Assembly (NCBI GenBank): GCA_947095585.1
Contig: OX352761.1
Span: forward strand, 80,045,267 to 80,109,266
DNA length: 64,000 bases
Direction of reading: 5' to 3'
DNA from: Nephrocerus scutellatus
Lineage: Eukaryota; Arthropoda; Insecta; Diptera; Pipunculidae
In this document: one piece after another, positions 29,387 to 39,401 of the stretch
How the letters are laid out: each line of letters starts with the position of its first letter
Position numbering within the stretch: position 1 is the first letter of the stretch
The notes under the pieces: generated by a model
The model's input: the letters and a program-made list of their open reading frames with translations, nothing else
What the model was told of the DNA's origin: nothing
Database searches by the model: none
Translations under genes and position numbers: made by a program

Positions 29387-30344
29387 TGCACAATCTGAAA
29401 GCGTGAAGCTAGCTGCAAAATGTGCAGCAAACAGATTGGCTTTGTCTTTAGAGTTGACAATTGGAGTGTCATTATAAATGAACGTTGGAATGGCCGACGA
29501 GGCTGTATTTTTGATTCTTTTCGCGAATGACCAAAAATTTTTACTACCTTTGGGACATTGTAGTATTTTTTGCCTTAATTTTCGGTCGTAGGCGAATTTG
29601 ACTCGCCGAAGATGAGCTTTGCAATCATTTCTAGCTCGTTTAAACTTTTTTCGGTTTTCCTCTGTAGGGTTTGCTTTGTAAAACCGAAAGCATACCTCTC
29701 TATAGAAGCCTCTTTACAGCTCGAGTCGTACCATCCATCATCCTTTGGTTTGATAGACTTATCCCTGAAGGGGATAAACTTTCTCATACCAATAAGAATG
29801 ATGTTTGTGATTGCATCAGCGGCGGCATCCACGTTGTTATCGCGAAACAATAGCGACCAGTTATAACTCCCAAAGAAGTTGTTAAGGCCGTCCCAATTGG
29901 CTTTCTCGTATTGCCATACTGTTTTTTGGGAGTTTTTTTCTCTAACTGCGTGGTTTGCTAACGAGAAATTAGCTGATACAATACAATGGTCAGACGAGCC
30001 TAGAGGCGATAATACATTGACGGAGTAATTATCAGGACGAGAGGTAGGGAACAAGTCAATGGTGTTTGCGGAATGATTTGCAATGTCAGGTATTCGTGTA
30101 GGCTCATTTACAAGCTGAGTAAGGTGATTTAAGTCAGCGAACAACTCAGCATCCATTCCTACGGGTGTTGTCGGGCCAGAATGGCGAAGCCACCCAGAAT
30201 TGTGTACGTTGAAATCGCCCGCAATAACGATTTCAATGTTTTCATCATTTCAGACAATTCTTGCAATTGAGTCAGACAGTGCATCAATCTCGTGAAGAGT
30301 TGAAGCTCTGTCTAAGTTGGGGCTTCTATAAAGAAAGCAGTAGC
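29387..30344 (-). pseudogene. CR1-like element endonuclease region
   Basis: Minus strand: IVIAGDFNVHNSGWLRHSGP (about 30160-30240), MDAELFADLNHLTQLVNEPT, IDLFPTSRPDNYSVNVLSPL and GSSDHCIVSANFSL (29575-30156) are the C-terminal half of an AP-type (EEP) endonuclease, with the GDFN and SDH catalytic blocks present. They are followed by the linker to the RT (KTVWQYEKANWDGLNNFF, DDGWYDSSCKEASIERY). An in-frame stop near 30248 (VxNDENIE) breaks the N-terminal side. The element is cut at about 30344, so ORF1 and the endonuclease N-terminus are missing. This is the longest CR1-like copy here, at about 2.8 kb. Confidence 0.8.
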
Positions 30345-31072
30345 AAAAAAATTTAAATATTTAACTTCGCGTGCCCGTGGCTGGCTGGCTGGTAAGATTT
30401 TCTGATCAATTTTTAACCCACTTCCCAAATCTCAATTTTATTGAAATTTTGCAGACATATATATTTCCGGTGACAATACTTTCTATTAAAATTTGAGGCC
30501 CCTCGGACCTCGGGGTCGGGAGGCTCCCATACAAATATTTTACACAATTTACCCGATTTTCTTCAAATTTTATACATATGTATCTCAGATGGACAACACT
30601 TTTTGTAAAAATTTTGGAGGCCCCGTGGTCGTTGGGCCCCATAAAATTTTTTTTAAGAAAATTAACCCGACTTTCTTCAAATTTTACACACGTCTGTATC
30701 TCCGATGGACAAAACTTTTTTCTAACAGTTTTGGAATGCTCGGGCGCTGAGGCCTGAGAAGTGCCCATATAAATTTTTTAAAAATTAACCCGATTTTCTT
30801 CAAATTTTAAACACATGTAAATCACCGATGACAACACTTACTATTGAAAGTTGGAAGCGATCGGGCACCAATGTCGGGGGCTCCCACACAAATTTTTGAA
30901 CACATGTGTATCTCCGGTGACAACAGTTCTAGAAAAAATTTTGAAGTGAAGGGGCTCTTATATTAATTTTTTCCAAATTAACCTGATTCAAACTTTGCAC
31001 ACATATGTATCTCCTATTAGAGAATTTACATGAAAATTTTGATTTTTTTTTTATGGGTTGTTTTTTTATTCT
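30345..31072 (+). repeat. CTGG-headed dispersed repeat, copy 4 (longest)
   Basis: It begins AATATTTAACTTCGCGTGCC then CGTGGCTGGCTGGCTGG, followed by about five degenerate units each containing CTCCCATACAAAT, ACCCGATTTTCTTCAAATTT, TGTATCTCCGATGGACAACA and TTTGTAAAAATTT. It ends TTTTTTATGGGTTGTTTTTT. The unit-to-unit spacing is about 105-125 bp. Confidence 0.7.
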
Positions 31073-31158
31073 CTTCCTAAACCTTAACGCCCAGGCTGTG
31101 CTAAGCCTAACAGCATAAGGGTGCAAGCTCCTTTACGCGTTCGCAAATTATAAAAATA

Positions 31159-31190
31159 CTAGCTGATTACCCGGCTTTGCCCAGGAATTT
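31159..31190 (-). other. Helitron 3' terminus
   Basis: Minus strand reads CCTGGGCAAAGCCGGGTAAT then CAGCTAG followed by T. The CCxGGGC / GCCGGG segment can form the short stem that precedes a CTRR end, and the next host base is T, as expected for Helitron insertion between A and T. Confidence 0.85.
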
Positions 31191-31357
31191 ATTTATCCCA
31201 AGATTATCTTAGGCATTGGTATGAAAAGAAAGAACTCAATTTAAAAAGTAAAATCAATGTAATTTTTTATTCACAAAATAAATATTTTAAGGTAAAAGAA
31301 CACATACAAACATAAAAATTACAAAGAAACATTTTTTTAATCTACTAAAATATAAGT

Positions 31358-32683
31358 TTAACACAAAACTTGATTATAAACAACATTTCTTGTTTCACCT
31401 CCAGGAGCTAGAATAAATAAATTTTTAGGTGAGCCCACCCTAGAGCGAGCAACATAAAGTTGTCCATGGGAGAAACATGGCGATCTCAAGTCCACTCCGC
31501 AGTATTTAATAGACTGACCCTGTGATTTGTTAATCGTAATCGAGAACGCAAGTCTTACTGGAAATTGCAATCTTTTAAAGTTAAAAGGTAGATCCGTCGA
31601 AATGAGTGGTATCCGTGGGATAAAAACTGTTTCGCCCTCTCCCTTTCCTGTTATTATAGTAGCTTCAATTACATTGGCCAGCATCTTTTTTACGCACAAC
31701 CTTGTTCCGTTGCACAGTTTTGGCGAATCAAGATTACGTAGTAAAATAATTGAAGATCCCACTTTGAGTAAAAGACGATGTGGTGGCAATCCAGCCAAAT
31801 CAAGTGAGTTTAGGAATTCGGGTGGGAAATTAACGACCTCATCGGCATCTACTACAGTATCGATAGACTTGTATTCAGTGACTACGCCTGGTAACATGGC
31901 AAGTATTTGGTTATTTATTTCGTTGACGTCTTCATTTTTAGCAGCAAGAATGGCTCTTTCTCGCAACCAGTTTAGAATGTGATAATTTTGGGAAACAGCC
32001 GTATAGATGGCATCTATCAATTCTGCGACAGACGATACCAAATTACAAAAATCGGATGGTAATTTTATCTTGCCAGAAGACTCGACTATTAATCTACATT
32101 CTCCGATCTCCAGTAGTTTGTTTAAGAAAATTTGAGCACTGTCGTCCTCCAGATTTACTCTCATGTTCTGATTTAAACTGGTCTTTCGAAAATGTTTGCA
32201 CAAAAATGAATGTTTTAAACATGCGTGGATTTCATCGGCCGGTGTTGATTTTGGAATGACGGGCAGAGTTTGACGAAAGTCTCCAAAAAGGAGTACCAAA
32301 GCTCCTCCCATCAGGTTATCGTTTCTCCTTAGGTCTCTCAGAGTGGCGTCAAGTGCCTCGAGAGCTTTCTTATGAGCCATAGTGCATTCATCCCATACGA
32401 TTATTTTATATGTCCTGAGCACTTGCGCCCGACCACTTGTTTTGCTAATATTGCAGGTAGCGTTTTGCTGCCTGACGATGTCAAGTGGCAACTTAAGTGC
32501 AGAATGGGCTGTCCTCCATCCTTCCAATAATGTCGATGCAGTCTCTGAAGAGGCGATAGCAAGAGCAACTTCTCCGTGAGCCCTGATTTCGGCAAGAATT
32601 AAATTTGTTAAAAATGTTTTTCCTGTGCCCCCAGAAGCATCTAGAAAAATTATACCACCTTGTTGTTTCGCTACCTGATCCAT
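31358..32683 (-). CDS. Helitron PIF1-type helicase domain (C-terminal part of RepHel)
   Basis: A 441-residue open frame with GGIIFLDASGGTGKTFLTNL (Walker A), IIVWDECTMAHKKALEA (Walker B), LLFGDFRQTLPVIP (motif III), LNQNMRV, GTRLCVKKM and AFSITINKSQGQSIKYCGVD with LYVARSRVGSP near the end. This is a complete PIF1/Pif1-like superfamily 1 helicase as found fused to Helitron Rep. It would unwind DNA during rolling-circle transposition. The apparent start Met at 32683 is only 5 nt from a solo LTR. The codons before it (QII) lie beyond the LTR at 33927-33934, so this is the C-terminal half of an interrupted protein, not a separate host PIF1 gene. No frame break is seen inside. Confidence 0.93.
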   Translation of the reverse strand: MDQVAKQQGGIIFLDASGGTGKTFLTNLILAEIRAHGEVALAIASSETASTLLEGWRTAHSALKLPLDIVRQQNATCNISKTSGRAQVLRTYKIIVWDECTMAHKKALEALDATLRDLRRNDNLMGGALVLLFGDFRQTLPVIPKSTPADEIHACLKHSFLCKHFRKTSLNQNMRVNLEDDSAQIFLNKLLEIGECRLIVESSGKIKLPSDFCNLVSSVAELIDAIYTAVSQNYHILNWLRERAILAAKNEDVNEINNQILAMLPGVVTEYKSIDTVVDADEVVNFPPEFLNSLDLAGLPPHRLLLKVGSSIILLRNLDSPKLCNGTRLCVKKMLANVIEATIITGKGEGETVFIPRIPLISTDLPFNFKRLQFPVRLAFSITINKSQGQSIKYCGVDLRSPCFSHGQLYVARSRVGSPKNLFILAPGGETRNVVYNQVLC

Positions 32684-32688
32684 TATAA

Positions 32689-33926
32689 TGTAACGAAGTT
32701 GCTTGTATTACAAAACAAGAACGCTACAAACCCTACGACTAAGATGAGAAACCCAACTTAATGCAAAAAAGCATAATAACTAATTTTCCCCATATGTAAT
32801 GCCGACGGAAAAACACTCTGCTAGGCTACAGACGCATACACGCAATTGACTACGTATGCAGCCACCATGCACCACGGCCATAGCATTTGGTAAATTATTG
32901 ACCAGTATGCTGGACAATGATTATTATCCCACCTCCAGCGAGGAAAAATACAAAATTCCCAACCAGTTCAAAAAGCAACTTAAAGACATGGGACAAAAAA
33001 ATTGAAAATCATCAGAGGATTTCAAGCCCGTGAACTCCTCGAGTGGAGGTAATTTCCTTTAGGAAAAGACTCTGCGCTGGGAATAATTCCCCATCGTTCA
33101 TTTCGAGCGACCGACTCCGGATTACCGCCATCGTATCGAACAAGTGTTGTGTTGAATACGCTCACTTGTTCTCTACTTTGACCGACTCCGTATCACCGCC
33201 ATCGTAGTCGAACAAATTTTGTGTTGAATACGCTCACTTGTTCTCTACATTGACAGACTACATATCACCGCCATCGTAGTCGAGCAAGTGTTGTGTTGAA
33301 TACGCTCACTTGTTCTCTACTTTGACCGACCCCGTATCACAGCCATCGTAGTCGAACAAGTGTTGAGTGGAATACGCTCACTTGTTCTCCGCTTTGTCCG
33401 ACTACCTATTACGAACTACTGACGTTCACTGTTCTCTCATCGTCAAACAAGTGTTGTATTGAATACGCTCACTTGTTCTCCGCTTTGTCCGATTACATAT
33501 TATGAACTAGTGTTGTTCACTGTTCTCTCGTCGTCAAACAAGTGTTGTGTTGAATACGCTCACTTGTTCTCCCCCTCCTCCCCTCATAATGAACCATCAC
33601 CATCGGTGGTAATAAAAGCAGCATGCTTTATGAAACACACGGTAGCATACTTCCCCCATAGCTCCCGTCTAATATACATAGGTCACGTCTAATATACATA
33701 GATCTGAATTATCAATAATAAATAAACATTTTTAGCTCGTAGTATTATTATTAGTTATCAAAAAAAACCCATTGTATTTATTCCTAAGTCCGTTTCCGAA
33801 AATATGAATAAAAATAAATATTTAGTCGAAACCATAAACAAAATAATTCTTTAATTTGTAGCACTACAGCGCAAACGAACCCTGGGTATACGACGAGCGT
33901 TACCTCAGCTAAGAAACTACGCTACA
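32689..33926 (+). repeat. Solo gypsy-like LTR inside the Helitron (1238 bp)
   Basis: TGTAACGAAGTTGCTTGTAT at the left and AAACTACGCTACA at the right, nearly the same as the LTRs at 42871-44181 and 55030-56337. It is flanked by ATAA on both sides (32685-32688 and 33927-33930), a 4-bp target duplication. No internal gag or pol remains, so it is a solo LTR made by LTR-LTR recombination or left by the array rearrangement. It has fewer internal tandem units than the other two LTRs. Confidence 0.88.
33100..33570. repeat. Tandem hairpin units inside the solo LTR
   Basis: About six to seven units of 70-90 bp, each with GAACAAGTGTTGTGTTGAAT then ACGCTCACTTGTTCTC. GAACAAGTG and CACTTGTTC are exact reverse complements, so each unit can form a 9-bp stem. 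CGACTCCGTATCACCGCCAT fills the rest of many units. Confidence 0.85.
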
Positions 33927-35211
33927 ATAATTTGATATGTTTTTTTTTATCTTGATTTAAAAGTGGCTTTTTTCCGCAACGTATGCACTTAGCTCTTCGG
34001 TGTTGTAGTTCTTTTCACGTATGTAATCTGCGTTTTATTGTAAATGTCCGGACCAAAAGTGATTTCCAATGTCGGATTATCTCTCCGGACTTTTGCAAGT
34101 ATATCCTCACTTAGGGCTTCCTTATATTTTTCCCATAAAGTATTTGGACTCGATGGACTGCATGTAGTTAATTTCTTAATTTCTTATTTGCTCTGGAAGA
34201 GATATCATTTCAGCTTCTCGCAATGTAAGATCCCAGTGCTGGTCTCCCTCCAGTAAACCCAATTTCTGACAGGCTTCTCTAAATGTCTGGCATACTTCTC
34301 CGTTTACTGTTCTTAGTTCTGCGAAAGATCTTGGTCCTCGAATTGAGTGAAGAAGCATCCTTAAGAAATAACATTCGCCGTTATTGGGGTGAACTGTGTA
34401 CACTCGACCCAAAGCGTCACTCGCAACTGCATCATGTCCAGGAAAGGGCTGTCCAACTTTTCTTCTATGGAAAACTTTTCTCGATTGACTCCATGTGTAA
34501 TATCGAGGTATCTCAGGATACAACAAAGTCTTTGCAAAATGATCCTGCTGACAGAGTTGAAAAAATGCTGTTAATGTTGTGTTTGGTGGCTGATCAATCA
34601 CTGCACGGGCGCAATCTGTTGTGAAATAAACTCTCTGACCATTTTCTAAATGGACGCTGAGATGAACAACAGTAGGTTGTCTTTCGTGAATCGTAAATCA
34701 AGGATTCGCCAAACTGCTTCGTTGCTACTAATGTACCTTCCCAACTGATAACGCATCACTTCATCGCTTGCTCTTTCGTTGCTTATGCCGAAAACAGCCA
34801 TATCACTACCTTTGTTGACATACTTGCACACGTATTTAATCGACTTCACACTGTTACAATACTCTACGTTAATGTGTGCCTGGAACATCTGCAACGGTGA
34901 AAATGGGACAACCCACCTATTATCGATTTCTATTTCTGTATTGCCTTTCTTTACTTTTTTCGTGATCCCTCCATCCTCTGGAGCACGCCGTCTGTATAAA
35001 GGATAACCATCATTTCCTGTTTGTGTCTCTTTAAACAGTTTTCTTGGGTACTTTTTGGTACACTTTCCATCCTTCATACACGGCGAACTGGGATTAAGAT
35101 TTCCACATGGTCCATGAATCATGTTTTTCTTAATCAATTCAAAAAGTTCAGGATCTTTTCTTGGGTCAGGCAACTCATGTCATCGATTTTTGTGGGTTGT
35201 ATTTTTTCCGC
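33927..35211 (-). pseudogene. Helitron Rep-to-helicase middle region, unit 1
   Basis: Minus-strand frames: ELFELIKKNMIHGPCGNLNP, then SIKYVCKYVNKGSDMAVFG (the paired Tyr motif of the HUH nuclease, both Tyr present) and ASDEVMRYQLGRYISSNEAV (34646-35173), then TTLTAFFQLCQQDHFAKTLL and YYTWSQSRKVFHRR (34176-34601), then TEELSAYVAEK and a frame-shifted KKPLLNQDKKKTYQI up to the LTR. Compared with units 2 and 3, about 107 bp is missing at 34038-34039. There are also frame changes near 34170 and 34640, and a stop just after the HUH motif. The region normally links Rep to helicase. Confidence 0.8.
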
Positions 35212-36660
35212 TTACCAGATTAAATTGTAAGAGTGTGGCAGTCCTCGCTTTTGCCATTCAATCGTGTACATCCAGCATCTTGGCACTCCAAAGACATGAC
35301 TCTTTGTTATAATTTCAATTAGTTTCAACTGCTTCTGTTTGAATAGTCTTGCAATTAAGTCGTGGCGCTCATTCGGTAATTGACCATTGGTAAGCATCTC
35401 CTTGATCTCTTTCCAAGCCGGATTACACGTGAAGGTGATAAATAAATCTTGTCTTCCATACGTTCTTACGTACGTCACAGCATCTTGCATGTATTCGTGC
35501 ATGTGTCTGGGACTGCCTGTAAACGTAGCTGGTAGTATGACAAAGGCACCAAGATTTTCAACATTAACGTCATTTACCACAGCATCTCTCAGGTGAATAT
35601 ATTCTTCAACTCTCAGTTTACGTTGATTTAGACAAATGTAAAGAAGACGCTCACTTTCGATTTTTGCATTCATATCAACGATGAATTGATGAAACAATTG
35701 TCTGCAGTTTAATATGTGGTTCTGTTCATCTCGAACCATTAGTCTGTATGCATAGAAATCCATCGCTGAAACTTTTTTGCTAGTTGTGTTTCCTGTCGTT
35801 GGGCTGAGCTGCCTCAGATTAAAATGATATCCATCTTCACCACGGGGAAACATCACTGGGTACTGGAGACCATCATAAGATCGATGTGTTTCTGAAATGC
35901 GCTGCAATGATACGCTTCTTCGTTGAATTACGATATCCCGTTGATCAAACTCATCACCTGATATAACCACCGCGACTTCATCTACCTGGGGAGCATTGAA
36001 GCGCCGTTCGTGTTCGCCTGCTGGTCTTCGGTCTGCTCTTATGACAACTTTATATTCATCCGTTGGCATACGTCCCAATGATGTTTTAAAAGTTTTAATC
36101 AGATCATTGTGCTCATGAAACATTCTCTGTAAGTTTGACACTATTGGACGTCTTATTCCAGATATATAGGTACACCTCTGGTCAGTTTCCATTTGTTCGT
36201 TTCCAATCAAATATAACTGTAGAAATCTTGGTGGTTGATCTGGTAGTGGAAGCAGCGATCCCGCCTTATGGTAAATCTGTCCTTGCACCGTAAATGTTGA
36301 TGGTAATCCGGGCTGATGAATAACTGTTGTGGCGCCGAACGATGTCATTTGGAAACATGAATTGTATTTTCTGATGTTACTAAGAAAATGCTTTGACTCC
36401 GACGTGGCTCCTGATGTGTAACTCAAAAGTTCTTGTGGTGGCGATTTTAATGGAATGAGTTTCACTTTTCCATTTTTGCAGCAAATACCATGTGACTCTG
36501 ATTTAAACTTTCTTGCTTGAGAGTAACTATAAACCATTTCCATTTTTCCGATGGTAACACTTTCATATTGTGAGTAGTCTATGTGTGGATCATAGTGAAA
36601 TTCTTCCAATGCTAAGCTCAATTGTTGTGCAGTCCGTAATCGTCTGCGTCTATGCCTCAT
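35212..36660 (-). CDS. Helitron N-terminal/Rep (HUH) domain, unit 1
   Basis: A 482-residue frame: HYDPHIDYSQYESVTIGKME, ICCKNGKVKLIPLKSPPQEL (zinc-like Helitron N region), MFHEHNDLIKTFKTSLGRMP, RRSVSLQRISETHRSYDGLQ then YPVMFPRGEDGYHF, LFITFTCNPAWKEIKEML (Rep motif 1) and CWMYTIEWQKRGLPHSYNLI. The HUH motif, normally HxH, here reads HSY. Units 2 and 3 encode HSH, so the second metal-binding His has been lost in this unit, and a TAA stop follows the next Trp. The frame is open upstream of the Met at 36660 into the repetitive N-terminus. The Rep domain nicks DNA to start rolling-circle transposition. Confidence 0.9.
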   Translation of the reverse strand: MRHRRRRLRTAQQLSLALEEFHYDPHIDYSQYESVTIGKMEMVYSYSQARKFKSESHGICCKNGKVKLIPLKSPPQELLSYTSGATSESKHFLSNIRKYNSCFQMTSFGATTVIHQPGLPSTFTVQGQIYHKAGSLLPLPDQPPRFLQLYLIGNEQMETDQRCTYISGIRRPIVSNLQRMFHEHNDLIKTFKTSLGRMPTDEYKVVIRADRRPAGEHERRFNAPQVDEVAVVISGDEFDQRDIVIQRRSVSLQRISETHRSYDGLQYPVMFPRGEDGYHFNLRQLSPTTGNTTSKKVSAMDFYAYRLMVRDEQNHILNCRQLFHQFIVDMNAKIESERLLYICLNQRKLRVEEYIHLRDAVVNDVNVENLGAFVILPATFTGSPRHMHEYMQDAVTYVRTYGRQDLFITFTCNPAWKEIKEMLTNGQLPNERHDLIARLFKQKQLKLIEIITKSHVFGVPRCWMYTIEWQKRGLPHSYNLIW

Positions 36661-37250
36661 TTCCTGTTCTCGGGTCCCCTGCTGTTGTACTGTCTCTAAA
36701 ACTCTGAATGTAGTAGCTCTTTCTCTCTGATCCTCTAGTCGGGCTTCACGCTGTTGTCTGGTCTCTGAAGCTCTAGCTGAAGTAGCTCTATTTCTCTTAT
36801 CCTCTAGTCGGGCTTCACGCTGTTGTCTGGTCTCTGAAGCTCTAGATGAAGCAGCTCTATTTCTCAGATCATCTTGTCGGGCTTCAGGCTGTTGTCCGGT
36901 CTCTGCAGCTATAGATGTAGTAGTTCTTTCTCTCTGATCCTCTAGTCGGGCTTTACACTGGTCTCTGAAGCTCTAGATGAAGTAGCTCTATTTCTCAGAT
37001 GATTTAGTCGGGCTTCACGCTGATGTTCGGTCTCTGCAGCATTAGATGTAGTAGTTCTTTCTCTCTGATCCTCTAGTCGAGCTTCACGCTTTTGTCTAGT
37101 CTCTGAAGCTCTAGAAGTAGTAGCTCTATCTCTCAGATCATCTCGTCGGGCCTCACGCTGTTGTCCGGTCTCCGAAGTTCTAGATGTAGTAGCGATCTCG
37201 CGCTGCGTCGCAAGTCTTCTATTACTTTCCTCGGGAGTTTCTTGTCTTAT
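36661..37250 (-). pseudogene. Helitron Arg-rich N-terminal 23-residue repeats, unit 1
   Basis: Minus-strand coding repeats of 69 bp (23 residues, close to RASETRQQREARLEDQRERT), alternating with an AAETGQQ version so that a 138-bp higher-order period appears. Predicted to be helical and strongly charged. An 8-bp deletion at about 36972 relative to unit 2 shifts the frame. The true N-terminus seen in unit 3 (MPPRKRKGIGQVQAKAKQ) is absent because about 330 bp is deleted after CTTGTCTT at 37248. Confidence 0.8.
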
Positions 37251-38774
37251 ATGAATTATATTTAAGAACTGTTTTTATTTTTAAAAGATTTGTGTTTATA
37301 TACACTATTCTTACAATAGTTATCCTCAATATAAGGAAGGGATGAATAAATATGTATGTATACATTATAAGGTAAAAGTAATTAGTAGTAATAAAAGTTC
37401 ATGTGTCTTGCAGTGGTACGGATTTATTGACACGACTGTTCTTATTTGGGTTTTACCAGCATATGCTAAAAATACATATTGAATTTGTATATGTACATTA
37501 GTAGTTAAAAATAATTAGTAGGTAATAAAGTTCATGTGTTCTGCGGTGCACAAATTTGGGTTTTACCAGAATACCCATACATATAAAAAATGTGCATTAG
37601 GTAGAACAAATAATTAGTAGGTTAAAAAAGTTCATGTGTGCCGCAGTGCTACATAGTTTCTTTTTAGACAGCTACACATACCAGCATATGTAAAACAGAC
37701 AATTCATCAGGTATACATATATTTTATGACAACGTTTGATTTTTTATATCAGGTATACATATATTTTATTACAACGTTTCATATTTTACCAAAGAATGGT
37801 AAACATAGTATAAAATACAATATTATAATTTTTCCTTTTAGTTGCCTGTATAAAATAGTTTTTATTGACTGTATTACAAAATTTTACAGTTGTCTGTGTA
37901 GATATATAAAAACTCTTCACAGAATTAAAATAGATTAGACATGCATTATACACGTCTGTAATGTATGCTTTATACGTTTCAATTGATTTTTAGAAAGATG
38001 AAAGTGAAAGAGTATTGGCAATGCCTTCTAACCACCACTCATTTCAGCCACCCAACTCAACGACGCCGAAAACCATAGAATCGACACTAATATTGGTCAC
38101 CCTCCCCCCCTCAGTTATCGACTCCATCCCCCTAGAGGTGTCTTACCAGAACCATTCAACTCAGCGACCCAGAAAACCATAGAATCGACACTAATATCGG
38201 TCACCCCCCTCCTCAGTTATCGACCCCATCCCCCTAGAGCTGTCTTACCATCACCATTCAATTCAGCGACCCCGAAAACCACAGAATCGACACTAATATC
38301 GGTCACCCCCTCTGTTATCGACCCCATCCCCCTAGAGGTGTCTTACCAGCACCATTCAACTCAGCGACCCCGAAAACCATAGAATCGACATTAATATCGG
38401 ACACCCATCCCCTCAGTTATCGACCCCATCCCCTTAGAGGTGTCTTACCAGCACCATTTAACTCAGCGACCCTGAAAACTATAAACTCAACACTAATATC
38501 GATCGCCCACCCCATTGCGGGGATACAGAACTCACCCATAGGAGTGTACTACCAGCACTATTCGTCTCGGCGATACCGAAAACGGTGCGTCCGACACTTA
38601 AATCGTCTGCCACGCCTCCCCCAGCCAAAAAACGTGCACCACCTATATTTGGTTCCAGATAGTAACTTATATGTATACCAAGTTTGGTTTAAATTTGGTC
38701 CTGGCGTTCCAGAGCTAGTTAGGTACAAATATAAAAAAAAAACACAAATTAATTCTCTATTTTATATATATAGA
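37251..38774 (-). repeat. Helitron 5' non-coding end with two tandem blocks, unit 1
   Basis: Two tandem blocks lie between the coding N-terminus and the 5' TC terminus. Block A (37390-37720) has three degenerate units with GTTCATGTGT, a GCAGTGGT-like block and TTTGGGTTTTACCAG at about 100-134 bp spacing. Block B (38040-38530) has five units of about 101 bp containing AGAATCGACACTAATATCGG, CAGTTATCGACCCCATCCCC and GAGGTGTCTTACCAGCACCA. The last 250 bp (CGTGCACCACCTATATTTGG to TCTATATATA in reverse) form the 5' terminus. A 70-codon reading frame at 37726-37938 is AT-rich chance coding. Confidence 0.85.
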
Positions 38775-39141
38775 TATTTAAATAAAGTCTATATTAACAT
38801 ATTATAAAAACCTAATTTAAAATTATTTTACGAAACAGTAAAATATTTTCAAAAAACATAAATAAACACATAAAAAATATTAAAATCCAATTGACTAAAT
38901 TTATTATTTATTTTTAATTTATGATATTTTATCTGATGTAATTTTTAATAATATTGTTATAATTAGATTGTAATCTGTTAATGTGTACTTTATAATTAAC
39001 AGGATTCCCAGTTGTCCAAATATGACAAGCTTCTTTAAACAAACGCTTATTTTTCTTTCTTTCATATTCTAATGTGCTCATATTTTCCAAATCAAATTCA
39101 TGTTTCTTATCATTACTATGTTTCAAAGCTGAGCTATAAGT
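38775..39141. other. Spacer with possible GIY-YIG domain end
   Basis: AT-rich flank of the Helitron. On the minus strand, 38929-39126 encodes KKHEFDLENMSTLEYERKKN, KRLFKEACHIWTTGNPVNYK then NRLQSNYNNII. The spacing R..E..HI.....N....I..L...Y resembles the C-terminal half of GIY-YIG endonucleases of Penelope-like elements. The catalytic GIY-YIG block itself is not present, so this is a tentative, truncated call. An identical copy is at 51089-51286. Confidence 0.4.
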
Positions 39142-39401
39142 TGTTAGAATTGCAGTAAATTATTTAATAAATGAAGATAAATACGCAGATGGTTCAAGAT
39201 ATTCAGGAATATACTTTTATTTAATTGTAACAAATAACACACGTCATTACATTAGAAAGAAAAAAAAAGATACGTCATGCGGATGCCAGACGTCAAAGTT
39301 AAAGTCAACTACATATCTTGGTGTTGCCACATTATGGAAAATACAAGCTCATTGAATTACATATAAATTAAATAATGTAAAATATGATTATTATTTTAAC
39401 A
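39142..39401 (-). repeat. Copia-like 3' LTR, unit 1 (260 bp)
   Basis: On the minus strand it starts TGTTAAAATAATAATC right after a polypurine tract GAGGAGGAG and ends TTCTAACA. Termini TGTTA/TAACA are inverted. It follows the RNase H end directly. Only this LTR of the element is in the unit. Confidence 0.75.

Larger units (their letters stand above)
31159..38774 (-). mobile_element. Helitron rolling-circle transposon, interrupted by an LTR
   Basis: Both termini are visible on the minus strand: 5' TCTATATATATAAAATAGAG at 38774, and 3' CCTGGGCAAAGCCGGGTAAT then CAGCTAG ending at 31159, with the GC-rich stem-like segment and CTAG end usual for Helitrons, between A and T of the host site. Between them lie tandem 5' repeats, an Arg-rich repetitive N-terminus, the HUH Rep domain and a PIF1-type helicase, in Helitron order. 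A 1238-bp solo LTR (32689-33926) splits Rep-side from helicase. Removing it and one 4-bp duplication restores continuity of the frame across the site. The gene is otherwise broken in several places. Confidence 0.92.

Noticed and set aside
31358..32683. A host PIF1 DNA helicase gene
   Set aside because: The frame starts at a Met that lies 5 nt from a solo LTR. The upstream codons continue on the far side of the LTR into Helitron Rep sequence, and the 3' CTAG terminus follows. It is the helicase half of RepHel.
33100..33570. CRISPR-like array of direct repeats with spacers
   Set aside because: The spacers are themselves repeats (CGACTCCGTATCACCGCC), units vary in length, the block sits inside an LTR with defined termini, and the genome is eukaryotic.
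37726..37938. A 70-residue hydrophobic protein present four times (37726, 48073, 49886, 60491)
   Set aside because: The copies exist because the DNA is duplicated. The unit 3 version differs without sign of coding constraint, and the frame lies in AT-rich Helitron 5' non-coding sequence.
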